A stretch of DNA of 64,000 bases, taken from positions 65,740-129,739 of the forward strand of contig NZ_MKXB01000157.1 in assembly GCF_001865245.1 (NCBI RefSeq), written 5' to 3'. A model generated the notes under the pieces. It was not told the origin of the DNA. It saw nothing but the letters and a program-made list of their open reading frames with translations, and made no database searches. Both the position numbers and the translations under genes were made by a program. The stretch is from Streptomyces sp. CC53 (GTDB taxonomy: Bacteria; Actinomycetota; Actinomycetes; Streptomycetales; Streptomycetaceae). Positions within the stretch are counted from its first letter, which is position 1. The number at the start of each line of letters is the position of its first letter. Of the stretch, positions 17,177 to 25,040 are shown piece after piece.

Positions 17177-18655
17177 TCAGGCGCGGGAGCGTGCCTTGAA
17201 CGCGGCCTTCCGCGCGTCCTTCGCCAGGCGCCGGTCCCGGTGCAGGCGCCCCACGGCCTCCAGCACCTCCGCGGTCGCGGGGTGGTCCACCCGCCACGCC
17301 TGCTCGAAGAAGCCGCTGTGCCGGCCGGTCAGCCCCTCGATCAGGTCCGTCAGCTCCGACAGGTCCCCGTCCGCGGCCAGTTGGGCCGCGATCGTGTCGA
17401 CCGTCAGCCAGAACACCATCTCCTCCGGCGGCGCGGGCACCGAGGACGCCCCCCGCTCGACGAGCCACACCCGGGCGAGCCCGCCGAGTTCGGGGTCGTC
17501 CAGCACCTCCCGCACCGCGGGCTCGGCGTCCGCGCCGACCAGCGCCAGGGCCTGCTGGCAGTGCAGCCGTCGCAGCGGGCCGGCGGCGTCGGCGCCCTTC
17601 GCCCCGGCGAGCAGCTCCCGGGCCGCCGCCAGCGGGGCCCGGCGGGCCAGCCACAGCTCGGTCTCCGCGCGGGCCGCGTCCTGCGGGAACGCCGCCACGG
17701 CGGTGAGCAGCGCGGCGGCGTCCCGCTCGGCGAGGTCGCCGACGGCCGGGGCGTCGACGCCCGACTCCAGCAGCCGGCTGCGGATGCCGTACAGCCCGAG
17801 CGGGGTCAGCCGGACGAGGCCGTAGCGTGCGACGTCCTCGTCGTCCACGTCGGGCGCCCCGGCGGCTCCGGCGTCCGGTTCCTGCGCGTCCTCGCCGAGC
17901 AGGGCCTCGTCGACCGGCCGGTACTCGACGACTCCCATCGGCTCCAGCAGCCGGAACTGGTCGTCGAGCCGCATCATCACCTCCGACACCTGCTCCAGGA
18001 CGGCGTCGGAGGGCTCACCCATGTCGTCGGGCGGGACGACCATCGACGCGGCGAGAGCGGGCAGTGGCACGGGGGCGTCCCCGGAGCCGCCTTCCGCGAC
18101 GGTGAGCAGGTACAGGTTGGCGAGGACGCCGTCCAGGAACTCGGCTTCCGCTTCGGGGTCCCAGTCCAGGGCCTCGAAGTCGATCTCCCCGTCCTCGCCG
18201 ACGAGACCGGTGAGGGCCTCGGGATCGTCGAAGAAGGGGGTGGCGGCGTCGGCGCAGACGGTCTCCAGGCCGTCCAGCCAGAGGCCGAGCACGTCGCGGG
18301 GGGCGCCGCCGGTCACCAGCGGCAGCATCCCGCCGGGCTCGACGGTGCCCTCCTCGTCCGCCTCCGCGCCGGCCTCCGGGTCGCGGACGGTGACGAGCCC
18401 CGTGTCGACGGCGACCCGCCACGCCTCGCTGGCATCGGCCTCGCCGTCCTCGTCGTCCGGCAGGCCCAGCACGCTCGCGGCCTCGGCCAGTTGCGCGTCG
18501 ACGAGTTCGCCGCCCGCGCCGACCCGCGTGGCCGGCCCCGCCCAGCGGGCGAGCCGTACCGCGCGGGTCAGCAGCGGTGCGGCCAGGGCGTCCCGGGCCA
18601 GTACGGCGTCCGAGGGCAGCCGCACCGGCGGCAGGGGCGGGGGGCTTGCGGGCAT
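17177..18655 (-). CDS. Conserved hypothetical acidic protein
   Basis: 492 residues from the ATG at 18655 (MPASPPPLPPVRLPSDAV), which follows GAGGAGAG by six bases; the frame is open to 18703 but without a better site. The protein is acidic and alpha-helical. The middle contains Asp/Glu-rich stretches (VGEDGEIDFEALDWDPEAEA and DVDDEDVARYGL). The C-terminal third has Ala/Leu helices (LHCQQALALVGADAEPAV) reminiscent of HEAT-like pairs, and the end is basic (KDARKAAFKARSRA). No signal peptide or catalytic motif is visible. It resembles a widespread Streptomyces hypothetical family with no known function. It is divergent from the secreted EEP-family protein. Confidence 0.8.
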   Translation of the reverse strand: MPASPPPLPPVRLPSDAVLARDALAAPLLTRAVRLARWAGPATRVGAGGELVDAQLAEAASVLGLPDDEDGEADASEAWRVAVDTGLVTVRDPEAGAEADEEGTVEPGGMLPLVTGGAPRDVLGLWLDGLETVCADAATPFFDDPEALTGLVGEDGEIDFEALDWDPEAEAEFLDGVLANLYLLTVAEGGSGDAPVPLPALAASMVVPPDDMGEPSDAVLEQVSEVMMRLDDQFRLLEPMGVVEYRPVDEALLGEDAQEPDAGAAGAPDVDDEDVARYGLVRLTPLGLYGIRSRLLESGVDAPAVGDLAERDAAALLTAVAAFPQDAARAETELWLARRAPLAAARELLAGAKGADAAGPLRRLHCQQALALVGADAEPAVREVLDDPELGGLARVWLVERGASSVPAPPEEMVFWLTVDTIAAQLAADGDLSELTDLIEGLTGRHSGFFEQAWRVDHPATAEVLEAVGRLHRDRRLAKDARKAAFKARSRA

Positions 18656-18836
18656 CAGGGACTCTCCTCGGGGCACGTCGGCGTGCGGGCGCGCCGACCG
18701 CACGCGTACGGCCGCGCATCACCCCCCACGCAGGCGCGGATGGGCCAAACGGATCCCAGCGTAGACGCATTCGAGGGCATCTCCGACGGTTCATCCGTCT
18801 GTCAGGCCCACTACACCCGCAAGCCCTTGACAAGTT

Positions 18837-18842
18837 GGGGGC
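18837..18842 (+). promoter_or_regulatory. TTGACA -35-like element upstream of the secreted EEP-family gene
   Basis: TTGACA lies about 100 bp before the gene at 18942. No strong -10 follows at 17-18 bp, so only the -35 hexamer is claimed. Confidence 0.3.
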
Positions 18843-18941
18843 TCTGACCGGAGATTGACGCGCGTAGAGCGGCCGCGGGGTCACCCCACTGCTTTCCGCC
18901 ACTCAACACCTCACCTCCCACCCTTCCTTGGAGCTTCATCC

Positions 18942-20774
18942 ATGGCTTCCTCCTTGCCGAGAACCGCAGCCGTCTCGGCCGTCGTCGCCACCGCGCTGGC
19001 CGCCGGCCTGCTCGCCGGGGCCACCACCTCGGCGGCAGAGACCACCGGCGCGCCCCGCATCCACGACATCCAGGGCACCACCCGGATATCCCCGCTCGTG
19101 GGCAGCCAGGTCGCGGACGTACCGGGCATCGTCACCGGTGTGCGGACGTACGGGTCTAAGGGGTTCTGGTTCCAGGACCCGGAGGCCGACGGCGATCCGG
19201 CCACGAGTGAGGGCCTGTTCGTCTACACCGGCTCCGTCCCGACCGTAGCCGTCGGCGACGCGGTCACCGTCTCCGGCACGGTCACCGAGTACGTGCCGGG
19301 CGGCCTGAACTCGGGCAACCAGTCGCTGACCCAGATCTCCCGCCCCAAGGTCACCGTCCTGTCCTCCGGCAACGCCGTCCCCGAGCCGGTCGTCATCACC
19401 GCGGACAGCGTCCCCGCCGCGTACACGCCGGACGGCGACCCGGCCGCCGGCGGCTCCATCAACGGCCTGCCGCTCAGGCCGTCCGCGTACGCCCTCGACT
19501 ACTACGAGTCCCTGGAGGGCGTCAACGTCCGCATCGGGGAGTCGCGGGTCGTCGGCGCCAGCGCGTACAGCGAGCTCTGGGTCACCGTGAAGCCCCGCGA
19601 GAACCCCACCCGGCGCGGCGGCACCCGCTACGGCTCGTACGACGCCCAGAACACCGGCCGGCTGAAGGTCCAGTCGCTGGTCCCGACCGCCCAGCAGCCC
19701 TTCCCCGACGCCAACGTCGGCGACCGGCTCGCCGGGGGCGCCGAGGGCCCGCTGGACTTCAACCAGTACGGCGGCTACACCCTCGCCTCCCGCTCCGCCG
19801 TCACCGTCGAGGACCGCGGACTGCGCCCCGAGCGGACCCGCGAGCAGCACTACAAGGAGCTCGCGGTCGCCACGTACAACGTGGAGAACCTCGACCCGGG
19901 CGACCCGCAGGGCAAGTTCGACGCGCTCGCGAAGGGCGTCGTCGAGAACCTCGCCTCGCCCGACATCGTGGCCCTGGAGGAGATCCAGGACAACAGCGGG
20001 CCGAAGGACGACGGCACGGTCGCCGCCGACGAGACGCTGAAGAAGTTCACGGACGCGATCGTCGCGGCCGGCGGTCCCGCGTACGAGTGGCGCGGCATCG
20101 ACCCCGAGGACAAGAAGGACGGCGGCCAGCCCGGCGGCAACATCCGCCAGGTGTTCCTCTTCAACCCGGAGCGCGTGGCCTTCGTGGACCGCAGGGGCGG
20201 GGACGCGACGACCGCGACCGGTGTGGTGAAGCGGTACGGCAAGGCGACGCTCACCCACTCCCCCGGCCGCATCGCCCCGTCGGACGCCGCCTGGGAGAAC
20301 AGCCGCAAGCCGCTGGCCGGCGAGTTCTTCTTCCGCGGCAAGCGGGTCATCGTCGTCGCCAACCACTTCGGCTCGAAGGGCGGCGACCAGTCGATCGTCT
20401 CCCACCAGCAGCCGCCGAACCGTTCCTCCGAGGTGGAGCGCCACCAGCAGGCCCGGGTGGTGAACTCCTTCGTCAAGGACGTCCTCGCGGTCCAGCGGAA
20501 CGCGAAGGTCGTCGTCCTCGGCGACATCAACGACTTCGAGTTCTCGGACACCACGAAGATCCTCACCGACGGCGGCGCGCTGTACCCGGCGATCCTGTCC
20601 CTGCCGGCGGCCGAGCGGTACTCGTACGTCTACCAGGGCAACAGCCAGGTGCTGGACCAGATCCTGACGAGCCCGGCGATCCGCCGCTTCGCGTACGACA
20701 GCGTGCACATCAACGCCGAGTTCGCCGACCAGAACAGCGACCACGACCCGCAGGTGCTGCGCTTCCGGCCGTGA
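18942..20774 (+). CDS. Secreted endonuclease/exonuclease/phosphatase (EEP) family protein
   Basis: 610 residues. The N-terminus MASSLPRTAAVSAVVATALA to SAAE is a Sec signal peptide; the ATG at 18942 is chosen over an upstream frame because GGAG precedes it and the signal begins there. Residues about 40-300 form an OB-like accessory region (DIQGTTRISPLVGSQVADVP). The C-terminal EEP domain contains VATYNVENLDP, the metal-binding glutamate in VALEEIQDN, the histidine in VANHFGSKGG, VVVLGDINDFE and NSDHDPQVLRF. These are the catalytic residues of DNase I-like nucleases and phosphatases, so an extracellular nuclease or phosphodiesterase is likely. It ends before a hairpin shared with the convergent gene. 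Confidence 0.9.
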   Translation: MASSLPRTAAVSAVVATALAAGLLAGATTSAAETTGAPRIHDIQGTTRISPLVGSQVADVPGIVTGVRTYGSKGFWFQDPEADGDPATSEGLFVYTGSVPTVAVGDAVTVSGTVTEYVPGGLNSGNQSLTQISRPKVTVLSSGNAVPEPVVITADSVPAAYTPDGDPAAGGSINGLPLRPSAYALDYYESLEGVNVRIGESRVVGASAYSELWVTVKPRENPTRRGGTRYGSYDAQNTGRLKVQSLVPTAQQPFPDANVGDRLAGGAEGPLDFNQYGGYTLASRSAVTVEDRGLRPERTREQHYKELAVATYNVENLDPGDPQGKFDALAKGVVENLASPDIVALEEIQDNSGPKDDGTVAADETLKKFTDAIVAAGGPAYEWRGIDPEDKKDGGQPGGNIRQVFLFNPERVAFVDRRGGDATTATGVVKRYGKATLTHSPGRIAPSDAAWENSRKPLAGEFFFRGKRVIVVANHFGSKGGDQSIVSHQQPPNRSSEVERHQQARVVNSFVKDVLAVQRNAKVVVLGDINDFEFSDTTKILTDGGALYPAILSLPAAERYSYVYQGNSQVLDQILTSPAIRRFAYDSVHINAEFADQNSDHDPQVLRFRP

Positions 20775-20790
20775 CGCCGCCGGGCGCCCC

Positions 20791-20831
20791 CGCTACACGC
20801 CCGGGCTCATGCTGAGCGCGGGCGTGTAGCG
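20791..20831. terminator. Hairpin overlapping the 3' end of the ABM gene
   Basis: Perfect 13-bp arms (20791-20803 and 20819-20831) with a 15-base loop. The stem includes the last codons and TAG stop of the minus-strand gene, so coding and terminator sequence overlap. It also terminates the nuclease-like gene. Confidence 0.75.
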
Positions 20832-21509
20832 CCGCACGGTGCTGCGCACGAGCCCCGGGTAGTGCTGCACGCGGCGCCACTGCGGGGTACCCGCCCCGAT
20901 GCCCTGGCCGGCCGGGGCGGCCAGGGCCTCCTCGTGGGCCCGGACGGTCTCCCATTCGGCGTAGTTGAGGACGTGCGTGCCGTCCAGGCTGACGTGGAAG
21001 TGCGCGGAGATGCCGCCCGGATGCGGGGCCGGATCAGTGGAGAGCGCCTCGAACACCGCGTCCACCCAGGCCCTCCGCCGTGCCGGGTCGGGACCGTCGA
21101 ACTCGACGTCCACGGCGACCACGCAGCCGGGGACCCGCTGGTCGCCCGGCACGGCAGCACCACTGCGGTAGCGCTCGTACATCCGGAACGAGGCGCGGTC
21201 GATGCCGGGGACCGCGGCGTCGATCTCGGCGTTCCTCGGCCCGCGCTGGGTCCGCACCAGCTCGTGGTAGTCCTCCTCGGAGCCCCACTGCGAGTAGTGC
21301 AGCAGCCGGTCCCCGTCGTCCCCCACGAGCACGCTGTACGAGAGCAGGCCCGCGACCGGCCAGGGTCGCCGCGCCCAGGTACGGGCGACGGCGTCCACCG
21401 CGGCCTGCTGACGCTCCGGCGTTCCGACGCGCCAGGTGGTCGCGATGACCAGCCCGGCGTCCGGGCGGGTGAGGTCGGGGCGGGAGTGGGGCTGGACGTG
21501 CACGGTCAC
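20793..21509 (-). CDS. Tandem antibiotic biosynthesis monooxygenase (ABM) domain protein
   Basis: 238 residues with two ferredoxin-like ABM modules. The first is TTWRVGTPERQQAAVDAVAR to YSQWGSEEDYHELVR; the second is VAVDVEFDGPDPARRRAWVD to NYAEWETVRAHEEAL. ABM domains are small dimeric oxygenases of quinone or haem chemistry; fused pairs act as pseudo-dimers. The SQW/AEW motifs after each fourth strand are typical. No cofactor residues can be assigned, and there is no biosynthetic cluster nearby, so a general housekeeping or detoxifying role is as likely as antibiotic synthesis. Cytoplasmic. Convergent with the nuclease-like gene. Confidence 0.85.
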   Translation of the reverse strand: MTVHVQPHSRPDLTRPDAGLVIATTWRVGTPERQQAAVDAVARTWARRPWPVAGLLSYSVLVGDDGDRLLHYSQWGSEEDYHELVRTQRGPRNAEIDAAVPGIDRASFRMYERYRSGAAVPGDQRVPGCVVAVDVEFDGPDPARRRAWVDAVFEALSTDPAPHPGGISAHFHVSLDGTHVLNYAEWETVRAHEEALAAPAGQGIGAGTPQWRRVQHYPGLVRSTVRRYTPALSMSPGV

Positions 21510-21593
21510 GGGTCTGCCTCCTCGGTCGGGTCCGGCCGCGTCCCTCGGCGCGGCCGGACGTCCTCCACTCTCCGACCTGAAGCGGACTTGAGG

Positions 21594-21902
21594 TCAAGAC
21601 CCGGAAGGCCACGTCCCGGTGAGCCTGCGAACGCCGACCGCACCGCTGCGGTTGACGGCCGCCCTGACCGCCGCGAAGACGGCGCCCTGGAGGGCCGCGG
21701 CGAGCAGCACCTCCTGCCAGTCGCGGTCCTCGTCCAGCGCGTCTGGGGCGTCGCTGCCGCGCCCCACCACCTTCCAGATCTGTGTGAACAGCGCACTGGC
21801 CGCCGCGCCGGCCGCCATGCCGAGCAGCAGGCCGACCGGCCGGTACAGCACCTTCTGCTTCTGTTTCCGCTTGCTCTTCGGCTTCGGGGGTGTGCGGCTC
21901 AT
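21594..21902 (-). CDS. DUF4235-type small membrane protein
   Basis: 102 residues from the ATG at 21902, which overlaps the stop of the upstream gene (ATGA). A very basic start (PKPKSKRKQKQKVLY) precedes a Gly/Ala-rich helix (PVGLLLGMAAGAAASALFTQ), a WKVVG segment, and the family-like ending DWQEVLLAAALQGAVFAAVR with VNRSGAVGVRRLTGTWP. These match DUF4235, a family of unknown function in actinobacteria often encoded after Phage_holin_3_6-type and DUF3618-type genes, as here. Third gene of a three-gene overlapping operon. Confidence 0.85.
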   Translation of the reverse strand: MSRTPPKPKSKRKQKQKVLYRPVGLLLGMAAGAAASALFTQIWKVVGRGSDAPDALDEDRDWQEVLLAAALQGAVFAAVRAAVNRSGAVGVRRLTGTWPSGS

Positions 21903-22168
21903 CGCCCCCCTCCCCACCGGGCCCGCGGCCCTCCCCTGCGGGACGCGCCCGCCCCGTGCACTGCGGCACGGCCGGCGAGCACCGCGGCCAGGAGCACCAC
22001 CGCGCCCCCCGCGGCGGCCGCGACCAGGACCACGGGCCGCCGTTCGCCGTGCACGGCGTGGGCGGCGCGGGCCCGCAGATCCGTCCTGGCGATGAGCTGG
22101 TCCAGGGTCTCGACCAGTTCCTGCCGCTTCTGCGCCGCTTCGAGGCGCAGTTCGTCGGGACGTGTCAT
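21899..22168 (-). CDS. DUF3618-type small membrane protein
   Basis: 89 residues. The N-terminal half is an amphipathic helix (PDELRLEAAQKRQELVETLD with QLIARTDLRARA), the hallmark of DUF3618. One transmembrane helix (VVLVAAAAGGAVVLLAAVLA) and a short basic tail follow. It overlaps its neighbours by four bases at each end, so the three products are probably made together and may form one membrane complex. Function unknown. Topology suggests the coiled N-terminus faces the cytoplasm. Confidence 0.85.
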   Translation of the reverse strand: MTRPDELRLEAAQKRQELVETLDQLIARTDLRARAAHAVHGERRPVVLVAAAAGGAVVLLAAVLAGRAAVHGAGASRRGGPRARWGGGR

Positions 22169-22554
22169 CGGTGCACCCTCTCCTTGATCTCGTCCACGTC
22201 GGAGCGGACGCCGTCGAGGGCGCGCTGCGGCACCGGCGGCACCGCACGGCGCACCTGCGCCCGCCCCAGCAACGCCAGCACACCCGCGCAGAGGAAGAGC
22301 ACACCGGTCACGATGAGCGCGGCCGCCCAGACGTCCAGCACCAGCGCGAGCAGCGCCACGGCGGTGCCGGCGAGGGCGATGAGACCGACGTAGGCGACGG
22401 CTCCCGCCGCACCGAGCAGTCCGCCGCCGACACCGGCGCGGCGGCCCTTCTGCGTCAGCTCCGCCCGCGCGGTGCGCACCTCCAGCCTGACCAGGTCGGC
22501 CACCTGCTCCGACGCCCGTTTGACCAGCTCACCGACCGAGGGTTCTCCGGCCAC
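22165..22554 (-). CDS. Phage-holin-like (Phage_holin_3_6 / holin-X) membrane protein
   Basis: 129 residues from a GTG at 22554, nine bases after GGGAGG. The N-terminal amphipathic helix EPSVGELVKRASEQVADLVR and the following LEVRTARAELTQKG match the actinobacterial holin-X family. Two transmembrane helices follow (VAYVGLIALAGTAVALLALV and AALIVTGVLFLCAGVLALLG). Despite the name, chromosomal members are not known to lyse cells; they accompany DUF3618 and DUF4235 genes as here. First gene of the operon, divergent from dapA across 150 bp. Confidence 0.87.
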   Translation of the reverse strand: MAGEPSVGELVKRASEQVADLVRLEVRTARAELTQKGRRAGVGGGLLGAAGAVAYVGLIALAGTAVALLALVLDVWAAALIVTGVLFLCAGVLALLGRAQVRRAVPPVPQRALDGVRSDVDEIKERVHR

Positions 22555-22707
22555 GACCGACCGCCTCCCTTCGTCGCCATCTGAGGGACGTCCGGGTACC
22601 CCCCGCTGTCCGCTGCATGCGGGCCGCCACCACGGTTGAGCATTGCTTCACCGTCACCGGAGCACATCTAAGTGGACGTGGAGCGTTCCCGCCGGAAGAC
22701 TGCGCGG

Positions 22708-23598
22708 ATGACGAACGAGAGCACGCCCTTCGGCCGCGTCCTGTGCGCGATGGTCACGCCCTTCACCGCCACGGGCGGGTCACTGGACCTCGACCGGGCC
22801 GCCGGGCTCGCCGCCGGGCTGCTGGCGGACGGCTGCGACGGGCTCGTCCTCTCCGGGACCACGGGCGAGTCGCCCACCACGTCCGACGCGGAGAAGAGCG
22901 CGCTGATCCGGGCGGTACGGGACGCGGTGGGCCCCTCGGCGGTGCTGCTGGCCGGGGTCGGCACAGCCGACACGGCCCACACCGCGGAGCTGGCCCGCCA
23001 GGCGGAGGACGCCGGCGCCGACGGGCTCCTCGTCCTCCCCCCGTACTACAGCCGGCCGCCGCAGGCCGCGGTGGAGGCACACGTGCGCCGCGTGGCGGAC
23101 GCGACGGGCCTGCCGCTCATGCTCTACGACATCCCCGGCCGCACGGGCGTGCGCATCGAGCCGGAGACCATGCTGCGGCTGGCCGAGCACCCGAGGATCG
23201 TGGCGGTGAAGGACTGCGCGTACGACCTGCTCGGCTCGACCAAGGTCATCGCGGGTTCCTCCCTCGCCTTCTACTCGGGGTGCGAGGAGCTGAACCTGCC
23301 CCTGTACGCGGTCGGTGGCGCGGGCTGCGTCAGCACGGTGGCCAACGTGGCGCCCGGCGCGGTGCGCGCGGTGCTGGACGCCTTCGACGCGGGCGACACC
23401 GCGGAGGCGGCCCGGCGCAACGGGCTGCTGCTGCCGCTCGTCGAGCGGATGACCGCCGCCGGGCTGCCGGGCGCGGTCACCGCGAAGGCGCTGCTGGACG
23501 CCGGCCCCGTGCGGGAACCGCTGCAGCCCGCCGACCGGAACGCGGTCGACGGGCTGCGGCGGGTGTACGGGGACCTGGCGGCCGCCCTCAGTCGATGA
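22708..23598 (+). CDS. dapA: 4-hydroxy-tetrahydrodipicolinate synthase family protein
   Basis: 296 residues from the ATG at 22708 (MTNESTPFGRVLCAMVTPFT); the open frame begins at 22672 but the shorter start fits the family. DapA condenses pyruvate with aspartate semialdehyde in lysine and diaminopimelate synthesis. Present are LSGTTGESPTTSDAEK (pyruvate pocket), YDIPGRTGVRI with the catalytic tyrosine, and the Schiff-base lysine in IVAVKDCAYDL. Streptomyces usually carry several DapA paralogues, so this may be a secondary copy or another aldolase of the family. dapD, from the same pathway, lies 300 bp away on the opposite strand. The 3' end overlaps the small secreted gene by 11 bp. Confidence 0.88.
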   Translation: MTNESTPFGRVLCAMVTPFTATGGSLDLDRAAGLAAGLLADGCDGLVLSGTTGESPTTSDAEKSALIRAVRDAVGPSAVLLAGVGTADTAHTAELARQAEDAGADGLLVLPPYYSRPPQAAVEAHVRRVADATGLPLMLYDIPGRTGVRIEPETMLRLAEHPRIVAVKDCAYDLLGSTKVIAGSSLAFYSGCEELNLPLYAVGGAGCVSTVANVAPGAVRAVLDAFDAGDTAEAARRNGLLLPLVERMTAAGLPGAVTAKALLDAGPVREPLQPADRNAVDGLRRVYGDLAAALSR

Positions 23599-23794
23599 TG
23601 AGGTTCCTCCCGAGGACGGCGACGTGCTCCAGCACGTCCTCCATCGGGTCGTCGATCTGCCCCGCGTTGACGAGTGCGACGCGCGGCCCGTTGTGGGAGT
23701 GCGTGTTGCTCTCGTCGGCATGGGCGCTCCCGCCCGTGAGTGCCGCCGCCAGGGCGGCCGCCCCGGCGACCAAGGCGACCCGGCCGATCCTCAT
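23588..23794 (-). CDS. Short secreted protein
   Basis: 68 residues: signal peptide MRIGRVALVAGAAALAAALT with likely cleavage after SAHA, then about 42 mature residues (NGPRVALVNAGQIDDPMEDV, then LEHVAVLG). GAGGAG lies five bases before the ATG. The mature part contains no cysteine and is acidic. Its last 11 bases overlap the 3' end of the convergent dapA gene. A family with the GQIDDPMEDVLEH motif seems familiar from Streptomyces secreted peptides, but I cannot name a function. The strong signal peptide and ribosome site support a real gene. Confidence 0.72.
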   Translation of the reverse strand: MRIGRVALVAGAAALAAALTGGSAHADESNTHSHNGPRVALVNAGQIDDPMEDVLEHVAVLGRNLIID

Positions 23795-23820
23795 GTCCGC
23801 TCCTCACCTGACCGTTTCAT

Positions 23821-23889
23821 GTGACCCTGCGTCGACCTGTTCATCTGCCCGGCGGCCAGGAGGTCACGGAAGGTCACACGAAAGGTGAC
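23821..23889. promoter_or_regulatory. Cluster of GGTSAC half-sites upstream of the short secreted gene
   Basis: GTGACC at 23821, GGTCAC at 23862 and 23872, and GGTGAC at 23884 lie within 70 bp, the two central copies 10 bp apart (one helical turn). They sit between dapD's stop and the secreted gene's start. A regulator binding array is possible; the protein is unknown. Confidence 0.35.
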
Positions 23890-23895
23890 GGCGGC

Positions 23896-24879
23896 TCAGT
23901 CGTTGCTGTGCAGGATGTCGTTGAGGCCGCCCCAGACCGCGTTGTTCGGGCGGGCCTCGACGGTCCCGGTGACCGAGTTGCGGCGGAAGAGGATGTTCGA
24001 GGCGCCGGACAGCTCGCGGGCCTTGACGACCTGCCCGTCGGGCATGGTGACGCGCGTGCCGGCCGTGACGTACAGACCCGCCTCTACCACGCACTCGTCG
24101 CCGAGGGCGATGCCCACGCCCGCCTCGGCGCCGACGAGGCAGCGCTCGCCGATGGAGATGACGACGTTGCCACCGCCGGACAGCGTGCCCATGGTGGAGG
24201 CGCCGCCGCCGATGTCGGAGCCGTCGCCGATGACGACGCCGGCGGAGATCCGGCCCTCGACCATGGAGGTGCCGAGGGTGCCGGCGTTGAAGTTGACGAA
24301 GCCCTCGTGCATCACGGTGGTGCCGGCCGCCAGGTGGGCACCGAGCCGGACGCGGTCGGCGTCGGCGATGCGCACGCCCTTGGGAGCGACGTAGTCCGTC
24401 ATACGCGGGAACTTGTCGATGCTGGTGACCTGGAGGTGCAGGCCGTCGGCGCGGGCGTTGAGGCGCACCTTCTCGATGTCGTCGACGGCCACGGGGCCGA
24501 GGCTGGTCCAGGCGACGTTGGCGAGCAGCCCGAAGACGCCGTCCAGGTTCTGCCCGTGCGGCCGGACGAGCCGGTGGCTGAGCAGGTGCAGGCGCAGGTA
24601 GGCGTCGTGCGCGTCGAGCGGCTTGTCGTCCAGCGAGGCGATCACGGTGCGGACGGCGACGACCTCGACGCCGCGGCGGGCGTCCACGCCGAGGGCCTTG
24701 GCGGCTCCGTCGCCCAGGAACCGTACGGCCTCGTCCGGCGTGAGGCGCTCGGTACCGGCGGGACCGGTCGCCTCGGCGAGCTCGGGAACGGGGAACCAGG
24801 TGTCGAGGACGGTGCCGTCGCCGGCGATCGTGGCGAGGCCGGCGGCGACGGCCCCGGTGGTGCGAGGTGCAGAAGTCAT
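23896..24879 (-). CDS. dapD: 2,3,4,5-tetrahydropyridine-2,6-dicarboxylate N-succinyltransferase
   Basis: DapD transfers succinyl from succinyl-CoA to tetrahydrodipicolinate in lysine/diaminopimelate synthesis. The 327-residue protein is of the actinobacterial type. It has a long N-terminal domain (residues 1-150), then the left-handed beta-helix of hexapeptide repeats ([55 protein letters not shown]), and a C-terminal cap ([16 protein letters not shown]). The helix and [18 protein letters not shown] form the active-site interface between trimer subunits. Divergent from a membrane protein gene across 160 bp. Cytoplasmic; ATG start. Confidence 0.95.
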   Translation of the reverse strand: MTSAPRTTGAVAAGLATIAGDGTVLDTWFPVPELAEATGPAGTERLTPDEAVRFLGDGAAKALGVDARRGVEVVAVRTVIASLDDKPLDAHDAYLRLHLLSHRLVRPHGQNLDGVFGLLANVAWTSLGPVAVDDIEKVRLNARADGLHLQVTSIDKFPRMTDYVAPKGVRIADADRVRLGAHLAAGTTVMHEGFVNFNAGTLGTSMVEGRISAGVVIGDGSDIGGGASTMGTLSGGGNVVISIGERCLVGAEAGVGIALGDECVVEAGLYVTAGTRVTMPDGQVVKARELSGASNILFRRNSVTGTVEARPNNAVWGGLNDILHSND

Positions 24880-25040
24880 GACCCGAACCTAACCGGCGAG
24901 GCACGCCGTGTGCGAACCGGTCTCAGGGGCCGGGCCGGGCCCAGCCCGGCTGCTCGGGCCGCCCCGCCTGCCGCGCGAGGGCGATCCCCGGTTAACGTGT
25001 CCCGGTCAATCCGGGGGATCGAACACAGGAGCACATCCGT

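Noticed and set aside
20793..21509. Antibiotic biosynthesis cluster marked by the ABM protein
   Set aside because: No polyketide, peptide or tailoring genes surround it; ABM domains are widespread in housekeeping proteins.
22165..22554. Holin-like gene as evidence of a prophage
   Set aside because: No other phage genes are nearby, and this family is a common chromosomal membrane protein with DUF3618/DUF4235 partners.
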